DNA of 42,257 nt, taken from NCBI GenBank assembly GCA_963582935.1, contig CAUZSH010000005.1, forward strand, positions 1 through 42,257, given 5' to 3'. The stretch comes from CAUZSH01 sp963582935 (GTDB taxonomy: Bacteria > Pseudomonadota > Gammaproteobacteria > Francisellales > Francisellaceae). Within the stretch, counting starts at the first letter, position 1, and every line of letters starts with the position of its first letter. Below are positions 1 to 7,873 of this stretch, piece after piece. A program made the position numbers and the translations under genes. The notes below the pieces were generated by a model. The model had not been told where the DNA came from, did no database searches, and saw only the letters and a list, made by a program, of their open reading frames with translations.

Positions 1-2
1 CA

Positions 3-767
3 GCGCTCATTTTATTATTGATTATTGTTGTGCCAGTCATCGTTCTGACTTTTATAATCGCCTACAAGTATAGAGCCTCAAATAAAGAGGCAAAGTATAC
101 ACCAGACTGGTGTCATAATAATAAGTTAGAAGCTGCATGGTGGATAGCCCCCATTATTATTTGTGGCATTTTAGGTGTAATTATATGGATCTCGACCCAT
201 AAACTAGATCCTTATAAGCCATTGGTATCAACAGTGAAGCCTGTTGAAGTGCAAGTAGTTTCCTTACAGTGGCGTTGGCTGTTCATCTATCCTCAAGAAG
301 GTATTGCCACCATTAATTACTTAAAGCTTCCCGTAGATACACCGATCAATTTTTCACTGACGGCAGACTCCCCGATGAACTCTTTTCAAATTCCACAACT
401 AGGTGGGCAAATATATACAATGTCTGGGATGAAAACACAATTACACTTGATTGCAAACCACATTGGTACCTATAGTGGCCGATCGGTTAGTTTTAGCGGC
501 AAGGGTTTCCTTAGAATGATCTTTAACACACATGTTACTTCTAAGGCAGACTTCGATAAATGGACAAAAGAGATGAAAGAACGACGAGGGAAATTAACGC
601 TCGAAACCTATAAGAAACTCGTGGAGCCAAACACAGATGACAGTATCATGTATTATTCATCAGTTCGTAAAGGTTTGTTTAATACCATTATGATGCAGTA
701 CATGAATCCTGAGACTTACAAGCTATTAAACGGTCATTCAACCTCTAAACACATTCAATATAAGTAA
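3..767 (+). CDS. cyoA: Cytochrome bo quinol oxidase subunit II (5' partial)
   Basis: Subunit II of the cytochrome bo ubiquinol oxidase, in the inner membrane with a periplasmic cupredoxin-like domain. The window opens inside the gene: the frame is open from base 3, so the signal peptide/lipobox end is missing and no start can be assigned. Visible are the end of one membrane segment, the motif KYRASNKEAKYTPDW (E. coli KYRASNKDAKYSPNW), a second membrane segment, then VVSLQWRWLFIYPQEGIATI and MNSFQIPQLGGQIYTMSGM. As in quinol oxidases, the CuA ligands of cytochrome c oxidases are absent from this domain. It ends 12 bases before cyoB and is the first visible gene of a cyoABCDE operon. Confidence 0.95.
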   Translation, partial: ALILLLIIVVPVIVLTFIIAYKYRASNKEAKYTPDWCHNNKLEAAWWIAPIIICGILGVIIWISTHKLDPYKPLVSTVKPVEVQVVSLQWRWLFIYPQEGIATINYLKLPVDTPINFSLTADSPMNSFQIPQLGGQIYTMSGMKTQLHLIANHIGTYSGRSVSFSGKGFLRMIFNTHVTSKADFDKWTKEMKERRGKLTLETYKKLVEPNTDDSIMYYSSVRKGLFNTIMMQYMNPETYKLLNGHSTSKHIQYK

Positions 768-779
768 GGGAAGATAGTT

Positions 780-2768
780 ATGCTCGAACATTTAATATTA
801 GGTAGATTAACGCTAGATGCTATTCCCTTAGATAATCCCATCATTATGGGTGCGAGTATGTTTATGGGATTGATTGTTTTGGTGATTGTTGGCGCGCTTT
901 TTTATTATAAAAAATGGCGTTGGCTATGGGTAGAGTGGCTCACTTCCGTCGATCATAAAAAAATAGGTATTATGTATTTAATACTCGCGGGTGTGATGCT
1001 CTTAAGAGGCTTCTCAGATGCCATTATGATGCGAATGCAGCAAGCACTTTCAACGGGAATGTCATACGGATTTTTACCACCAGATCATTTCAATGAAGTT
1101 TTTACGGCACATGGTGTCATTATGATTTTCTTTATGGCGATGGCATTTATATTTGGCTTAGCCAATATTTTGATTCCCTTGCAAATAGGCGCGCGTGATG
1201 TGGCCTACCCTTATCTAAACTCCCTAAGTTTTTGGTTAACGGCTGCAGGGGCAATCTTAATTAACCTCTCTCTTTTCATCGGTAAATTTGCAGCAACCGG
1301 TTGGTTGGCTTACCCGCCATTGTCTGAACTAGCTTACAGTCCAGGAGTGGGTGTTGATTATTATCTCTGGGCTTTAACTTTATCTGGTGTTGGAACATTA
1401 ATTGGGGGCATTAACATTCTGGTGACGATCATCAAAATGCGCTGTCCTGGAATGACCCTAATGAGAATGCCAATGTTTACTTGGTCAACATTGTGTAGCA
1501 TGATTTTGGTGGTTATTTCTTTTCCAGTTTTAAATATTACCCTAGGCATGTTGTTTTTTGATCGATTCTTTGGGACGCATATATTTACCTCTGGGTTCGG
1601 TGGAAATATGATGCTGTATGTAAGCTTAATATGGACTTGGGGACATCCAGAAGTCTATATATTGATCTTGCCGGCATTTGGAATTTTCTCCGAAGTGATC
1701 GCGACCTTTAGTAAAAAGAAACTATTTGGTTATTCAGCAATGGTTTATGCCACCGCAGTGATTACCATTCTATCCTTTACAGTTTGGTTACATCATTTCT
1801 TTACGATGGGGGCTGGTGCGAATGTGAATGCGGCCTTTGGGATCGCCACGATGATTATTTCTATCCCAACAGGCGTTAAAATCTTTAATTGGTTGGCGAC
1901 CATGTATCGTGGACGTATCGAATTCTCAATTCCAATGATGTATACCATTGCATTTCTTGTCACCTTTACGGTAGGCGGGATGACAGGTGTTCTCATGTCC
2001 GTTCCCGGTGTGGATTTCCAAATGCACAATAGTGTTTTTCTTGTAGCACATTTTCATAATACTATTATTGGCGGTGTGGTTTTTGGTATCTTTGCGGGAC
2101 TGTATTATTGGGCACCCAAGATATTTGGTTTTAGATTACATGAAGGGCTGGGAAAACTGGGCTTTTGGTGTTGGGTAATAGGCTTCTATGTGGCCTTTAT
2201 GCCGTTGTATGCGCTAGGGCTAATGGGAATGACTCGACGATTAGAGCACTATCCGGCCTCTACAGGATGGCACCCACTTCTCGTGTTTGCCGCGGTTGGG
2301 GCTGTGATTATTATGATTGGCATTGCGGCTCAAGTTATTTCCGTCATCGTCAGTATCAAAAATCGAGAAGCGCTTAAAGATGCTACTGGCGACCCATGGG
2401 ATGGTCGAACCCTAGAATGGTCAATTCCGTCACCGGCGCCATTTTATAACTTTGCTCATGTTCCAACGGTGGACTGTATTGATCCTTACTGGGAAGAGAA
2501 ACGTAAAGGTGGTATTAAAAAGACAGAGGCTGTGTATGAAGATATCCACATGCCAAGAAATACCTCTATTGGCTTCTTGATTGGTGTTATAGGCGGTGTA
2601 TTTGGGTTTGCAATGGTCTGGGAGATGAGTATTCTTGCAGCCATTACGGGTATCGCCATGATTCTTTTAGTGTTGGTAAGAACCTTTAATTTCGATACCG
2701 ATTACTATGTGAAAGCATCTGAGGTGAGAGAGATTGAAGAGTCATATTTGAAGGAGGCTAAATCATGA
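780..2768 (+). CDS. cyoB: Cytochrome bo quinol oxidase subunit I
   Basis: Catalytic heme-copper subunit that oxidises ubiquinol, reduces oxygen and pumps protons. It has 662 residues; E. coli CyoB has 663. Ligand motifs are all present: H111 in TAHGVIMIFF (low-spin heme), H289 with Y293 in WGHPEVYILILPAFG (CuB and the cross-linked tyrosine), H338/H339 in VWLHHFFTMG (CuB), and H424/H426 in VAHFHNTIIGG (high-spin and low-spin heme). Proton-channel residues are recognisable: D140 in IGARDVAYPYLN (D channel) and K367 in TGVKIFNW (K channel). About 15 membrane segments are expected. A GGGAAG Shine-Dalgarno precedes the ATG. The last four bases overlap cyoC (ATGA), suggesting translational coupling. 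Confidence 0.98.
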   Translation: MLEHLILGRLTLDAIPLDNPIIMGASMFMGLIVLVIVGALFYYKKWRWLWVEWLTSVDHKKIGIMYLILAGVMLLRGFSDAIMMRMQQALSTGMSYGFLPPDHFNEVFTAHGVIMIFFMAMAFIFGLANILIPLQIGARDVAYPYLNSLSFWLTAAGAILINLSLFIGKFAATGWLAYPPLSELAYSPGVGVDYYLWALTLSGVGTLIGGINILVTIIKMRCPGMTLMRMPMFTWSTLCSMILVVISFPVLNITLGMLFFDRFFGTHIFTSGFGGNMMLYVSLIWTWGHPEVYILILPAFGIFSEVIATFSKKKLFGYSAMVYATAVITILSFTVWLHHFFTMGAGANVNAAFGIATMIISIPTGVKIFNWLATMYRGRIEFSIPMMYTIAFLVTFTVGGMTGVLMSVPGVDFQMHNSVFLVAHFHNTIIGGVVFGIFAGLYYWAPKIFGFRLHEGLGKLGFWCWVIGFYVAFMPLYALGLMGMTRRLEHYPASTGWHPLLVFAAVGAVIIMIGIAAQVISVIVSIKNREALKDATGDPWDGRTLEWSIPSPAPFYNFAHVPTVDCIDPYWEEKRKGGIKKTEAVYEDIHMPRNTSIGFLIGVIGGVFGFAMVWEMSILAAITGIAMILLVLVRTFNFDTDYYVKASEVREIEESYLKEAKS

Positions 2769-3355
2769 CAACTGAGACATTACACCACGAACACCAAGGT
2801 ACGGATTCAAAAATAACCTATGGTTTGTGGATCTATATTTTAACCGATTGCATTATGTTTTCCTGCCTCTTTGCCTCCTTTGTCGTGCTGCGTGAGAACA
2901 CTTATGGTGGCATTAACATCACTGAAGTCGCGACGCTGTCGTTTGTGCTGATTCAAACGTTGTTGGTTATTTTAATGAGCTTTGTTTATGGGATTGGGTA
3001 TATCCAATCTCAGCTGCTCAATAAAACTGGGGTTATGTCTTGTTTAATCATTTCTGCCTTGATTGCACTGGTCTTTATCATTTTGCAATACCATGGCTTA
3101 AACAATTTAGTTGAGGCCGGCTTTACGTGGAGAAGTAGTGGTTTTTTATCTATTTACTTTATCATTACCGTGATTTTTGCGGTACACATGGCTGCGGCAA
3201 TCATCTGGATGTTGGTTTTGTTTATACAGTTATCCTATGTGAGTATTACCGCTCAAATGAGAACGAGATTGGCGTGTTTAAGTTTATTTTGTAATTACCT
3301 AACCCTTATCTGGATTTTTATCTTTACCATTGTCTATTTAATGAGGGCCATTTAG
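2765..3355 (+). CDS. cyoC: Cytochrome bo quinol oxidase subunit III
   Basis: Subunit III of the bo oxidase, an inner-membrane protein that stabilises the subunit I core. It has 196 residues (E. coli 204). The soluble N-terminus (HHEHQGTDSKITYGLWIYIL) is followed by about five hydrophobic segments, the usual architecture. The family signature region LWIYILTDCIMFSCLFASF, next to the first membrane span, is clear. It starts inside the cyoB stop (ATGA overlap), and cyoD begins on the base after its stop, so the three genes are tightly coupled. Confidence 0.96.
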   Translation: MTTETLHHEHQGTDSKITYGLWIYILTDCIMFSCLFASFVVLRENTYGGINITEVATLSFVLIQTLLVILMSFVYGIGYIQSQLLNKTGVMSCLIISALIALVFIILQYHGLNNLVEAGFTWRSSGFLSIYFIITVIFAVHMAAAIIWMLVLFIQLSYVSITAQMRTRLACLSLFCNYLTLIWIFIFTIVYLMRAI

Positions 3356-3697
3356 ATGTCAAACACGCATAAACTTGCTCAACCACAGCCAGAAAAAGCA
3401 AAGAAACTATTCAGGTCTTATATTATTGGGCTTATCTTTGCGGTGGTGCTAACGATTGTTTCTTACATTTTTGTAGAAAATAAAATCTTTACTGGCGAAA
3501 CTTTGTTTTTTGTATTGTCCATATTGGTCATCTTGCAGATGATCGTACAAGTATGCTTTTATTTGCGATTAAGTGATGAAAAGTCGGATGAGGGATGGAG
3601 TTCTCTATCCTTAATATTCACGCTCATGATTATTGCCATCATCGTTGCGGGTAATTTGTGGATTTTATATAACTTAAATTACAATATGATGATGTAA
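3356..3697 (+). CDS. cyoD: Cytochrome bo quinol oxidase subunit IV
   Basis: Small subunit IV of the bo oxidase, needed for assembly of the binuclear centre in E. coli. It has 113 residues, with a polar N-terminus and three hydrophobic segments at roughly 25-43, 51-70 and 81-103. The segment VCFYLRLSDEKSDEGWSSLS matches the conserved loop between spans two and three. The ATG directly follows the cyoC TAG with no spacer. The next gene, cyoE, begins 37 bases downstream. Confidence 0.95.
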   Translation: MSNTHKLAQPQPEKAKKLFRSYIIGLIFAVVLTIVSYIFVENKIFTGETLFFVLSILVILQMIVQVCFYLRLSDEKSDEGWSSLSLIFTLMIIAIIVAGNLWILYNLNYNMMM

Positions 3698-3734
3698 TCA
3701 CAGGCATGATCTTCTTATCTTATTAGGGGTTACC

Positions 3735-4574
3735 TTGATTAAACATTATTACTCTCTGGCAAAGCCTGGCATTATTTATGGAAACATACTGACTGTCTCG
3801 GCTGGATATTTTCTCAATAAAGGACCTCATGGATTTGGGCTATATTGTCTGACATTGGTTGGCATTTCATTGGTAATGGCTTGTGGCTGTGTCGTTAATA
3901 ATTATTATGACCGCGATATTGATGAACGAATGGAGAGAACCAAGAACAGAGTTCTAGTCCAAGGCTTAATCTCAAAAAGGTCCGTATTTGTATATGCCTT
4001 TTTGCTCGGCGCAACTGGGCTACTCATATTATCCTTAGGTGCAAATATTCTAACAGGAGCAATTGCCGCTATTGGTTTATTTTTTTATCTTGTGATTTAC
4101 ACTTTTTGGTTAAAACGTCGGTCTATCCTAGGTACCTTTGTCGGTGGTGTGGCGGGCGCCATTCCTCCTGTGGTTGGGTATTGTGCGGCATCAAACCAAT
4201 TAGATTTTACTGCACTTGCGTTATTTATGATTCTTTTTATCTGGCAATTGCCACACGCCTATGCAATCGCGATATATAGAATGAAAGACTATCAGGCAGC
4301 AAATATTCCAGTTTTGCCAGTGATCAAAGGTCTTAGCTATACAAAAATAATGATGATATGCCTGATACCCATTTTTATGATCACAACATGGATGCCATTT
4401 TTATTAGGGAATAAGGGCATTGAGTACTTGGTTGCAGCATCAATTGTTGGGGTGCTCTGGCTTGTTCTGGGGATATTAGGTTTATGGACTCAAGATATTC
4501 ACAAGTGGGCTAGAAGAATGTTTTTATTCTCTATTGTCGTCATAGTGGCTTTATGCATCATGCTCATAGTCTAA
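3735..4574 (+). CDS. cyoE: Protoheme IX farnesyltransferase (heme O synthase)
   Basis: Inner-membrane UbiA-family prenyltransferase that attaches a farnesyl group to heme B, making the heme O used by the oxidase encoded just upstream. It has 279 residues and about eight to nine membrane spans. The first Asp-rich prenyl-diphosphate site is NNYYDRDIDERMERTKNR, with D59 and D63. The second conserved loop, YRMKDYQAANIPVLPVIKG, is also present. The start is TTG at 3735, preceded by an AGGGG Shine-Dalgarno; no ATG fits upstream of the conserved LAKPGIIYGN. This is the last gene of the cyo cluster. Confidence 0.96.
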   Translation: MIKHYYSLAKPGIIYGNILTVSAGYFLNKGPHGFGLYCLTLVGISLVMACGCVVNNYYDRDIDERMERTKNRVLVQGLISKRSVFVYAFLLGATGLLILSLGANILTGAIAAIGLFFYLVIYTFWLKRRSILGTFVGGVAGAIPPVVGYCAASNQLDFTALALFMILFIWQLPHAYAIAIYRMKDYQAANIPVLPVIKGLSYTKIMMICLIPIFMITTWMPFLLGNKGIEYLVAASIVGVLWLVLGILGLWTQDIHKWARRMFLFSIVVIVALCIMLIV

Positions 4575-4704
4575 AGTTGTAACATCTTTATTATAAGGAA
4601 TAAAATAGGTGGTGACAAAACGAAAGAAATTATTTAGTCTGAGATTGATAGTGTAGCTCAAGCCAAACCATTTACAACTATTTTAAGAGAAAGGAGATTA
4701 GAAT

Positions 4705-5097
4705 ATGGCAATGTATAAACCAAAGCGCGTTAACACAGCAATTTTTATGTTATATGCTGTGAGCGTATTAGGAATACTAGAATTATTTACATCCGCCTCT
4801 GTTTTGGGGAAGATAACCCCATTAGTCTCGGTTGATATTATTGCATATGTTTGTTTGTTTTTAGTTTCTTTTTTGATTTCAAAGGGTATCGGATTTGCTA
4901 GGGTATTGTATATTTTGCTGGCGGTGGTTTGGTATGCGATATTAATATTTTATTTACCGGAGCATTATCACCATGAATTAAATGCCGGTCTTGTGTTTAT
5001 TGAGCTTGTTATGATTATAGCCTCGATGTATATGCTTTTTCAGAAAAAATCTATGAGATGGTTTGAAATGAAAAGCAAACATACCAAATGTGAATAA
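4705..5097 (+). CDS. Small inner-membrane protein of unknown function
   Basis: A 130-residue protein I do not recognise. It has four hydrophobic segments (about 11-30, 38-58, 64-82 and 88-107), a basic N-terminus and a basic, charged C-terminal tail, suggesting a four-span inner-membrane protein with both ends in the cytoplasm. A strong Shine-Dalgarno (AAAGGAGA) sits a suitable distance before the ATG, which supports real expression. It lies 130 bases after cyoE on the same strand. I see no catalytic motif. A small gene-sized gap with degraded coding potential follows. Confidence 0.75.
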   Translation: MAMYKPKRVNTAIFMLYAVSVLGILELFTSASVLGKITPLVSVDIIAYVCLFLVSFLISKGIGFARVLYILLAVVWYAILIFYLPEHYHHELNAGLVFIELVMIIASMYMLFQKKSMRWFEMKSKHTKCE

Positions 5098-5451
5098 ATT
5101 TTAAGATAAAATATGCTCAAGATCTTATTGAAAAGCATCCGTTTGCCTTTCAGGTTGGTTATCGATATGTAACTCTTTGTAAGCAGAAACTTGGCATGGC
5201 TCAGAAATATTCACATGAAAGGAATTGCCGGAATGGACTGAGCTTCTCGGTTTGAAAAGATTCAAAAGAGCTGCCTAGATTTACCATCTGTTAAAGATCA
5301 AGTTAAGCCCGAAGTATGCCTGAAGACGGCAGATTTGTACACGCGAAGTGTATACCAAAACACACTATTTCTGAGCCATACCACCACTCTTATTAGTCTA
5401 TTAATCATCGTATTACAATTAAAGAAGACTTCTCAAACTACAAATACTTAA
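5094..5451 (+). pseudogene. Possible degraded coding region, product unknown
   Basis: The roughly 340 bases between the membrane protein and the cysteine synthase-like gene hold no intact gene. Protein-like frames follow one another. Frame 5094-5255 includes YAQDLIEKHPFAFQVGYRY. A short piece near 5231 reads EWTELLGLKRFK. Frame 5242-5451 includes LDLPSVKDQVKPEVCLKTAD. No start codon suits any of them. This would fit a gene broken by at least two frameshifts, but I do not recognise the family and chance open frames cannot be excluded. The last frame overlaps the 3' end of the opposing gene. Confidence 0.28.
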
Positions 5452-6358
5452 CCCCACTATCTGGCAATAAGATAAGCATGTTGATAGGCACATCAGGTGC
5501 TAAGGCTGCCATTAATTTCTGCGCGATATGATAGTTCGCGCCAGAACTATGCCCAACCAGAACTCCATGATCATGCACCAACGCATCACAAGCCGCAAAA
5601 GCTTCTTCATCCGAAAATTGTATGATTTGATCAATCATAAATAAATCCATAGATTGGCAAAATACTGAGTTTCCAGGGCCTTCAACTCGATAAGATTTAA
5701 TATTCTCTGGAATCACTTTTTGGTGATAAAAAAGATCATGATACACCGAGCCAAAAGGGTCGGGCATCACCACCTGTGCGTTGGCAAAATGCTCTTTAAT
5801 TTTTTTAGCACACCCTGTTACTGTGCCACCTGAACCACCTACCGTGATAAAGTAATCCAAGGGGATCTGCTGCTGTGTGAAATAATCCACAATCTCCTGT
5901 CCTGTGGTGTGATAATGACACTCCGTATTCAAGGTATTGTCATATTGATTGACAAAATATCCCTCGTTTTCTTCAGCAATTTTTCGAGCTTTATTCACAT
6001 AAAAATCAGGGTCAGTTGCATCTGTCACACTGGGGCATACAGTCAGCTTTGCACCAAACTTCTGAATCATCTTGCGTTTAATACCACCTGTTTTCTCGGG
6101 GCAGGTAATATGAACGGGATGATCATAAACCTTAGAGAGTGCAGCCAATGACGTGCCCATATTGCCTGAACTTGCTTCCACAATCAGCTGATTTGGCTGT
6201 AATACATTGTTTTTTGTAAGCGTTTCAATCATGTATTGCGCAACACGATCTTTGATGCTGCCAGTAGGATTGACAAACTCACACTTTGCATAAAGATTAA
6301 TGTTCTTAGCACCCGAATTCAGTTTAATAATAGGCGTATGCCCGATAAGAGATTTCAC
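5438..6358 (-). CDS. PLP-dependent cysteine synthase / cystathionine beta-synthase family enzyme
   Basis: A fold-type II pyridoxal-phosphate enzyme acting on O-activated serine or on serine/homocysteine. The PLP lysine is K36 in PTGSIKDR. The substrate loop is EASSGNMGTSLA (usual form TSGNTG). The phosphate-binding loop is GGSGGTVTG, and the C-terminal GHSSGANYHIAQKL is typical. Segments such as NQYDNTLNTECHYHTTGQEI resemble cystathionine beta-synthase more than CysK, but there is no heme or CBS regulatory domain. SbnA-type 2,3-diaminopropionate enzymes are a third possibility. The start is GTG, just before the conserved LIGHTPIIKL. It lies 71 bases downstream of the ferredoxin gene on the same strand, so it may be co-transcribed with nrdAB. 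Confidence 0.85.
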   Translation of the reverse strand: MKSLIGHTPIIKLNSGAKNINLYAKCEFVNPTGSIKDRVAQYMIETLTKNNVLQPNQLIVEASSGNMGTSLAALSKVYDHPVHITCPEKTGGIKRKMIQKFGAKLTVCPSVTDATDPDFYVNKARKIAEENEGYFVNQYDNTLNTECHYHTTGQEIVDYFTQQQIPLDYFITVGGSGGTVTGCAKKIKEHFANAQVVMPDPFGSVYHDLFYHQKVIPENIKSYRVEGPGNSVFCQSMDLFMIDQIIQFSDEEAFAACDALVHDHGVLVGHSSGANYHIAQKLMAALAPDVPINMLILLPDSGVKYL

Positions 6359-6429
6359 CGTACACTCTATGAATAAATAAAAACCATCTTAATATCGCCA
6401 TCGCTATTTAGCAATTGGGTTCGTAGCAT

Positions 6430-6690
6430 CTATGAATAAATACCCTTTAACTCAATACTGGTTTCTGCTCTTGCAATACAAATCAGCACTTCTCCTTCCT
6501 TTAAGGCCCCTAAAGATGCCTTCTGGTAAGAAACCATTCCGCTCAAAATCTGGCAACGACAACTACCACACAAGCCATCTCGGCATTGGTAATTTACATC
6601 AATACCACCAGACTCCAAGTTTTCTAAAATAGATTTTTCAGGCTGACTGATTGGAATCAACTTACCTTGCACCTTAATATAAGATAGCAT
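6430..6690 (-). CDS. yfaE: 2Fe-2S ferredoxin, YfaE type, for class Ia RNR
   Basis: An 86-residue plant-type [2Fe-2S] ferredoxin. Cluster ligands are C36, C41 and C44 in CRDGLCGSCRC plus C71 in LICIARAE, giving the C-X4-C-X2-C-X26-C spacing of the family. It begins within the nrdB stop codon (one-base overlap, TAATG). In E. coli the equivalent gene yfaE follows nrdB, and its product supplies electrons for assembly and repair of the diferric-tyrosyl radical cofactor in NrdB. Position and size make the same role very likely here. Confidence 0.9.
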   Translation of the reverse strand: MLSYIKVQGKLIPISQPEKSILENLESGGIDVNYQCRDGLCGSCRCQILSGMVSYQKASLGALKEGEVLICIARAETSIELKGIYS

Positions 6691-7847
6691 TAAAGTTCAA
6701 ACCCTTGAAAGGCGTGCTCGGTAATCTGGCTATCCACTTGCCCAACTAAATAAGAACTAATTTCTGTTTCTTGCGGGGCGACTTGCACATTGTCAGAACT
6801 CAAATAACTCTTAATCCAAGGAATTGGATTGGATTTTGGAATGCTTTGGGATTGATAGTCTAATCCGATGGCATCCATACGTTCTTTGGCAAGGTAGTCT
6901 ATATATTGACATAATATTTGCTCGTTCAAGCCTAAAATAGATCCCTTTTGAAAGAGAAACTTCGCCCACTGCTTTTCTTGCTCAATAGCATCGGTAAAAA
7001 TCTGATAGGCTTCTGTTTTACACGCCTGTGCAATCGCCGTCATTTCCTCATCACCATCCTGCCCGCTATGGATAATATTGATCATATGTTGTGTGCTGGT
7101 TAAATGCACGGCTTCATCTCGTGCAATGAGCTTCATGATTTTGCCACAACCCTCGATTTTTTTTTGTTCCGAGAAAGCAAAGGTGCAGGCAAAGCTGACA
7201 TAAAAACGAATGGCTTCTAGGGCATTGACTGCCTGCAATGCAAGATATAGTGCTTTTTTGACCTCGTAGCTTGATACACGTATCACCTGCTCATGAACGG
7301 TATACTCTCCCTCACCAAGTGTTTGTAATAACTGCGTTTTTAGAATGAGATCATCATAGTAGCAACTAATATCTGCCGCCCGAGATTTAATGGCTTCATT
7401 CCCCACAATATCATCAAATACAATGCGGGGATCATCCATCATAGAGCGTACCATATAGGTATAGGAGCGGCTGTGAATCGTTTCTGAAAAGCTCCACGTT
7501 TCAATCCAAGTTTCCAACTCAGGGAGAGATACCAATGGCAAAAAAGCAACATTTGGGCTACGCCCCTGTACAGAATCTAATAAGGTTTGATATTTTAGAT
7601 TTGATAAAAATATGTGTTTTTCAGCCTCTGTGAAATCTTTAAAATCAATACGATCTCGAGTTAAATCAATCTCTTCTGGTCGCCAAAAAAATGAAAGTTG
7701 TTTTTCAATTAAACGTTCAAATATGGGATGTTTTTGTTGATCATAGCGTGATACATTTACAGGGTTACCAAAAAACATTGGCTCTTTTAAAGGGTTGCTT
7801 TGCTCGGTTTGAAAGGTGGTATAACGATAGGTTTTTTTAGTCTTCAT
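6690..7847 (-). CDS. nrdB: Class Ia ribonucleoside-diphosphate reductase beta subunit
   Basis: Radical-generating small subunit of aerobic ribonucleotide reductase. It is 385 residues from the ATG at 7847, chosen because an AAGGAC Shine-Dalgarno lies just before it; a longer open frame reaches 7901 but overlaps the nrdA 3' end without a ribosome site. Sequence tracks E. coli NrdB closely: LKEPMFFGNPVNVSRYDQQK, EKQLSFFWRPEEIDLTRDRI, NLKYQTLLDSVQGRSPNVAF. Iron ligands and radical site are visible: E122, H125 and Y129 in ETIHSRSYTYM, and E245 and H248 in LIARDEAVHLTSTQHM. The C-terminal SSYLVGQVDSQ tail that docks into NrdA is present. Confidence 0.97.
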   Translation of the reverse strand: MKTKKTYRYTTFQTEQSNPLKEPMFFGNPVNVSRYDQQKHPIFERLIEKQLSFFWRPEEIDLTRDRIDFKDFTEAEKHIFLSNLKYQTLLDSVQGRSPNVAFLPLVSLPELETWIETWSFSETIHSRSYTYMVRSMMDDPRIVFDDIVGNEAIKSRAADISCYYDDLILKTQLLQTLGEGEYTVHEQVIRVSSYEVKKALYLALQAVNALEAIRFYVSFACTFAFSEQKKIEGCGKIMKLIARDEAVHLTSTQHMINIIHSGQDGDEEMTAIAQACKTEAYQIFTDAIEQEKQWAKFLFQKGSILGLNEQILCQYIDYLAKERMDAIGLDYQSQSIPKSNPIPWIKSYLSSDNVQVAPQETEISSYLVGQVDSQITEHAFQGFEL

Positions 7848-7873
7848 GATAAATATGTCCTTTTTTAAAATTT

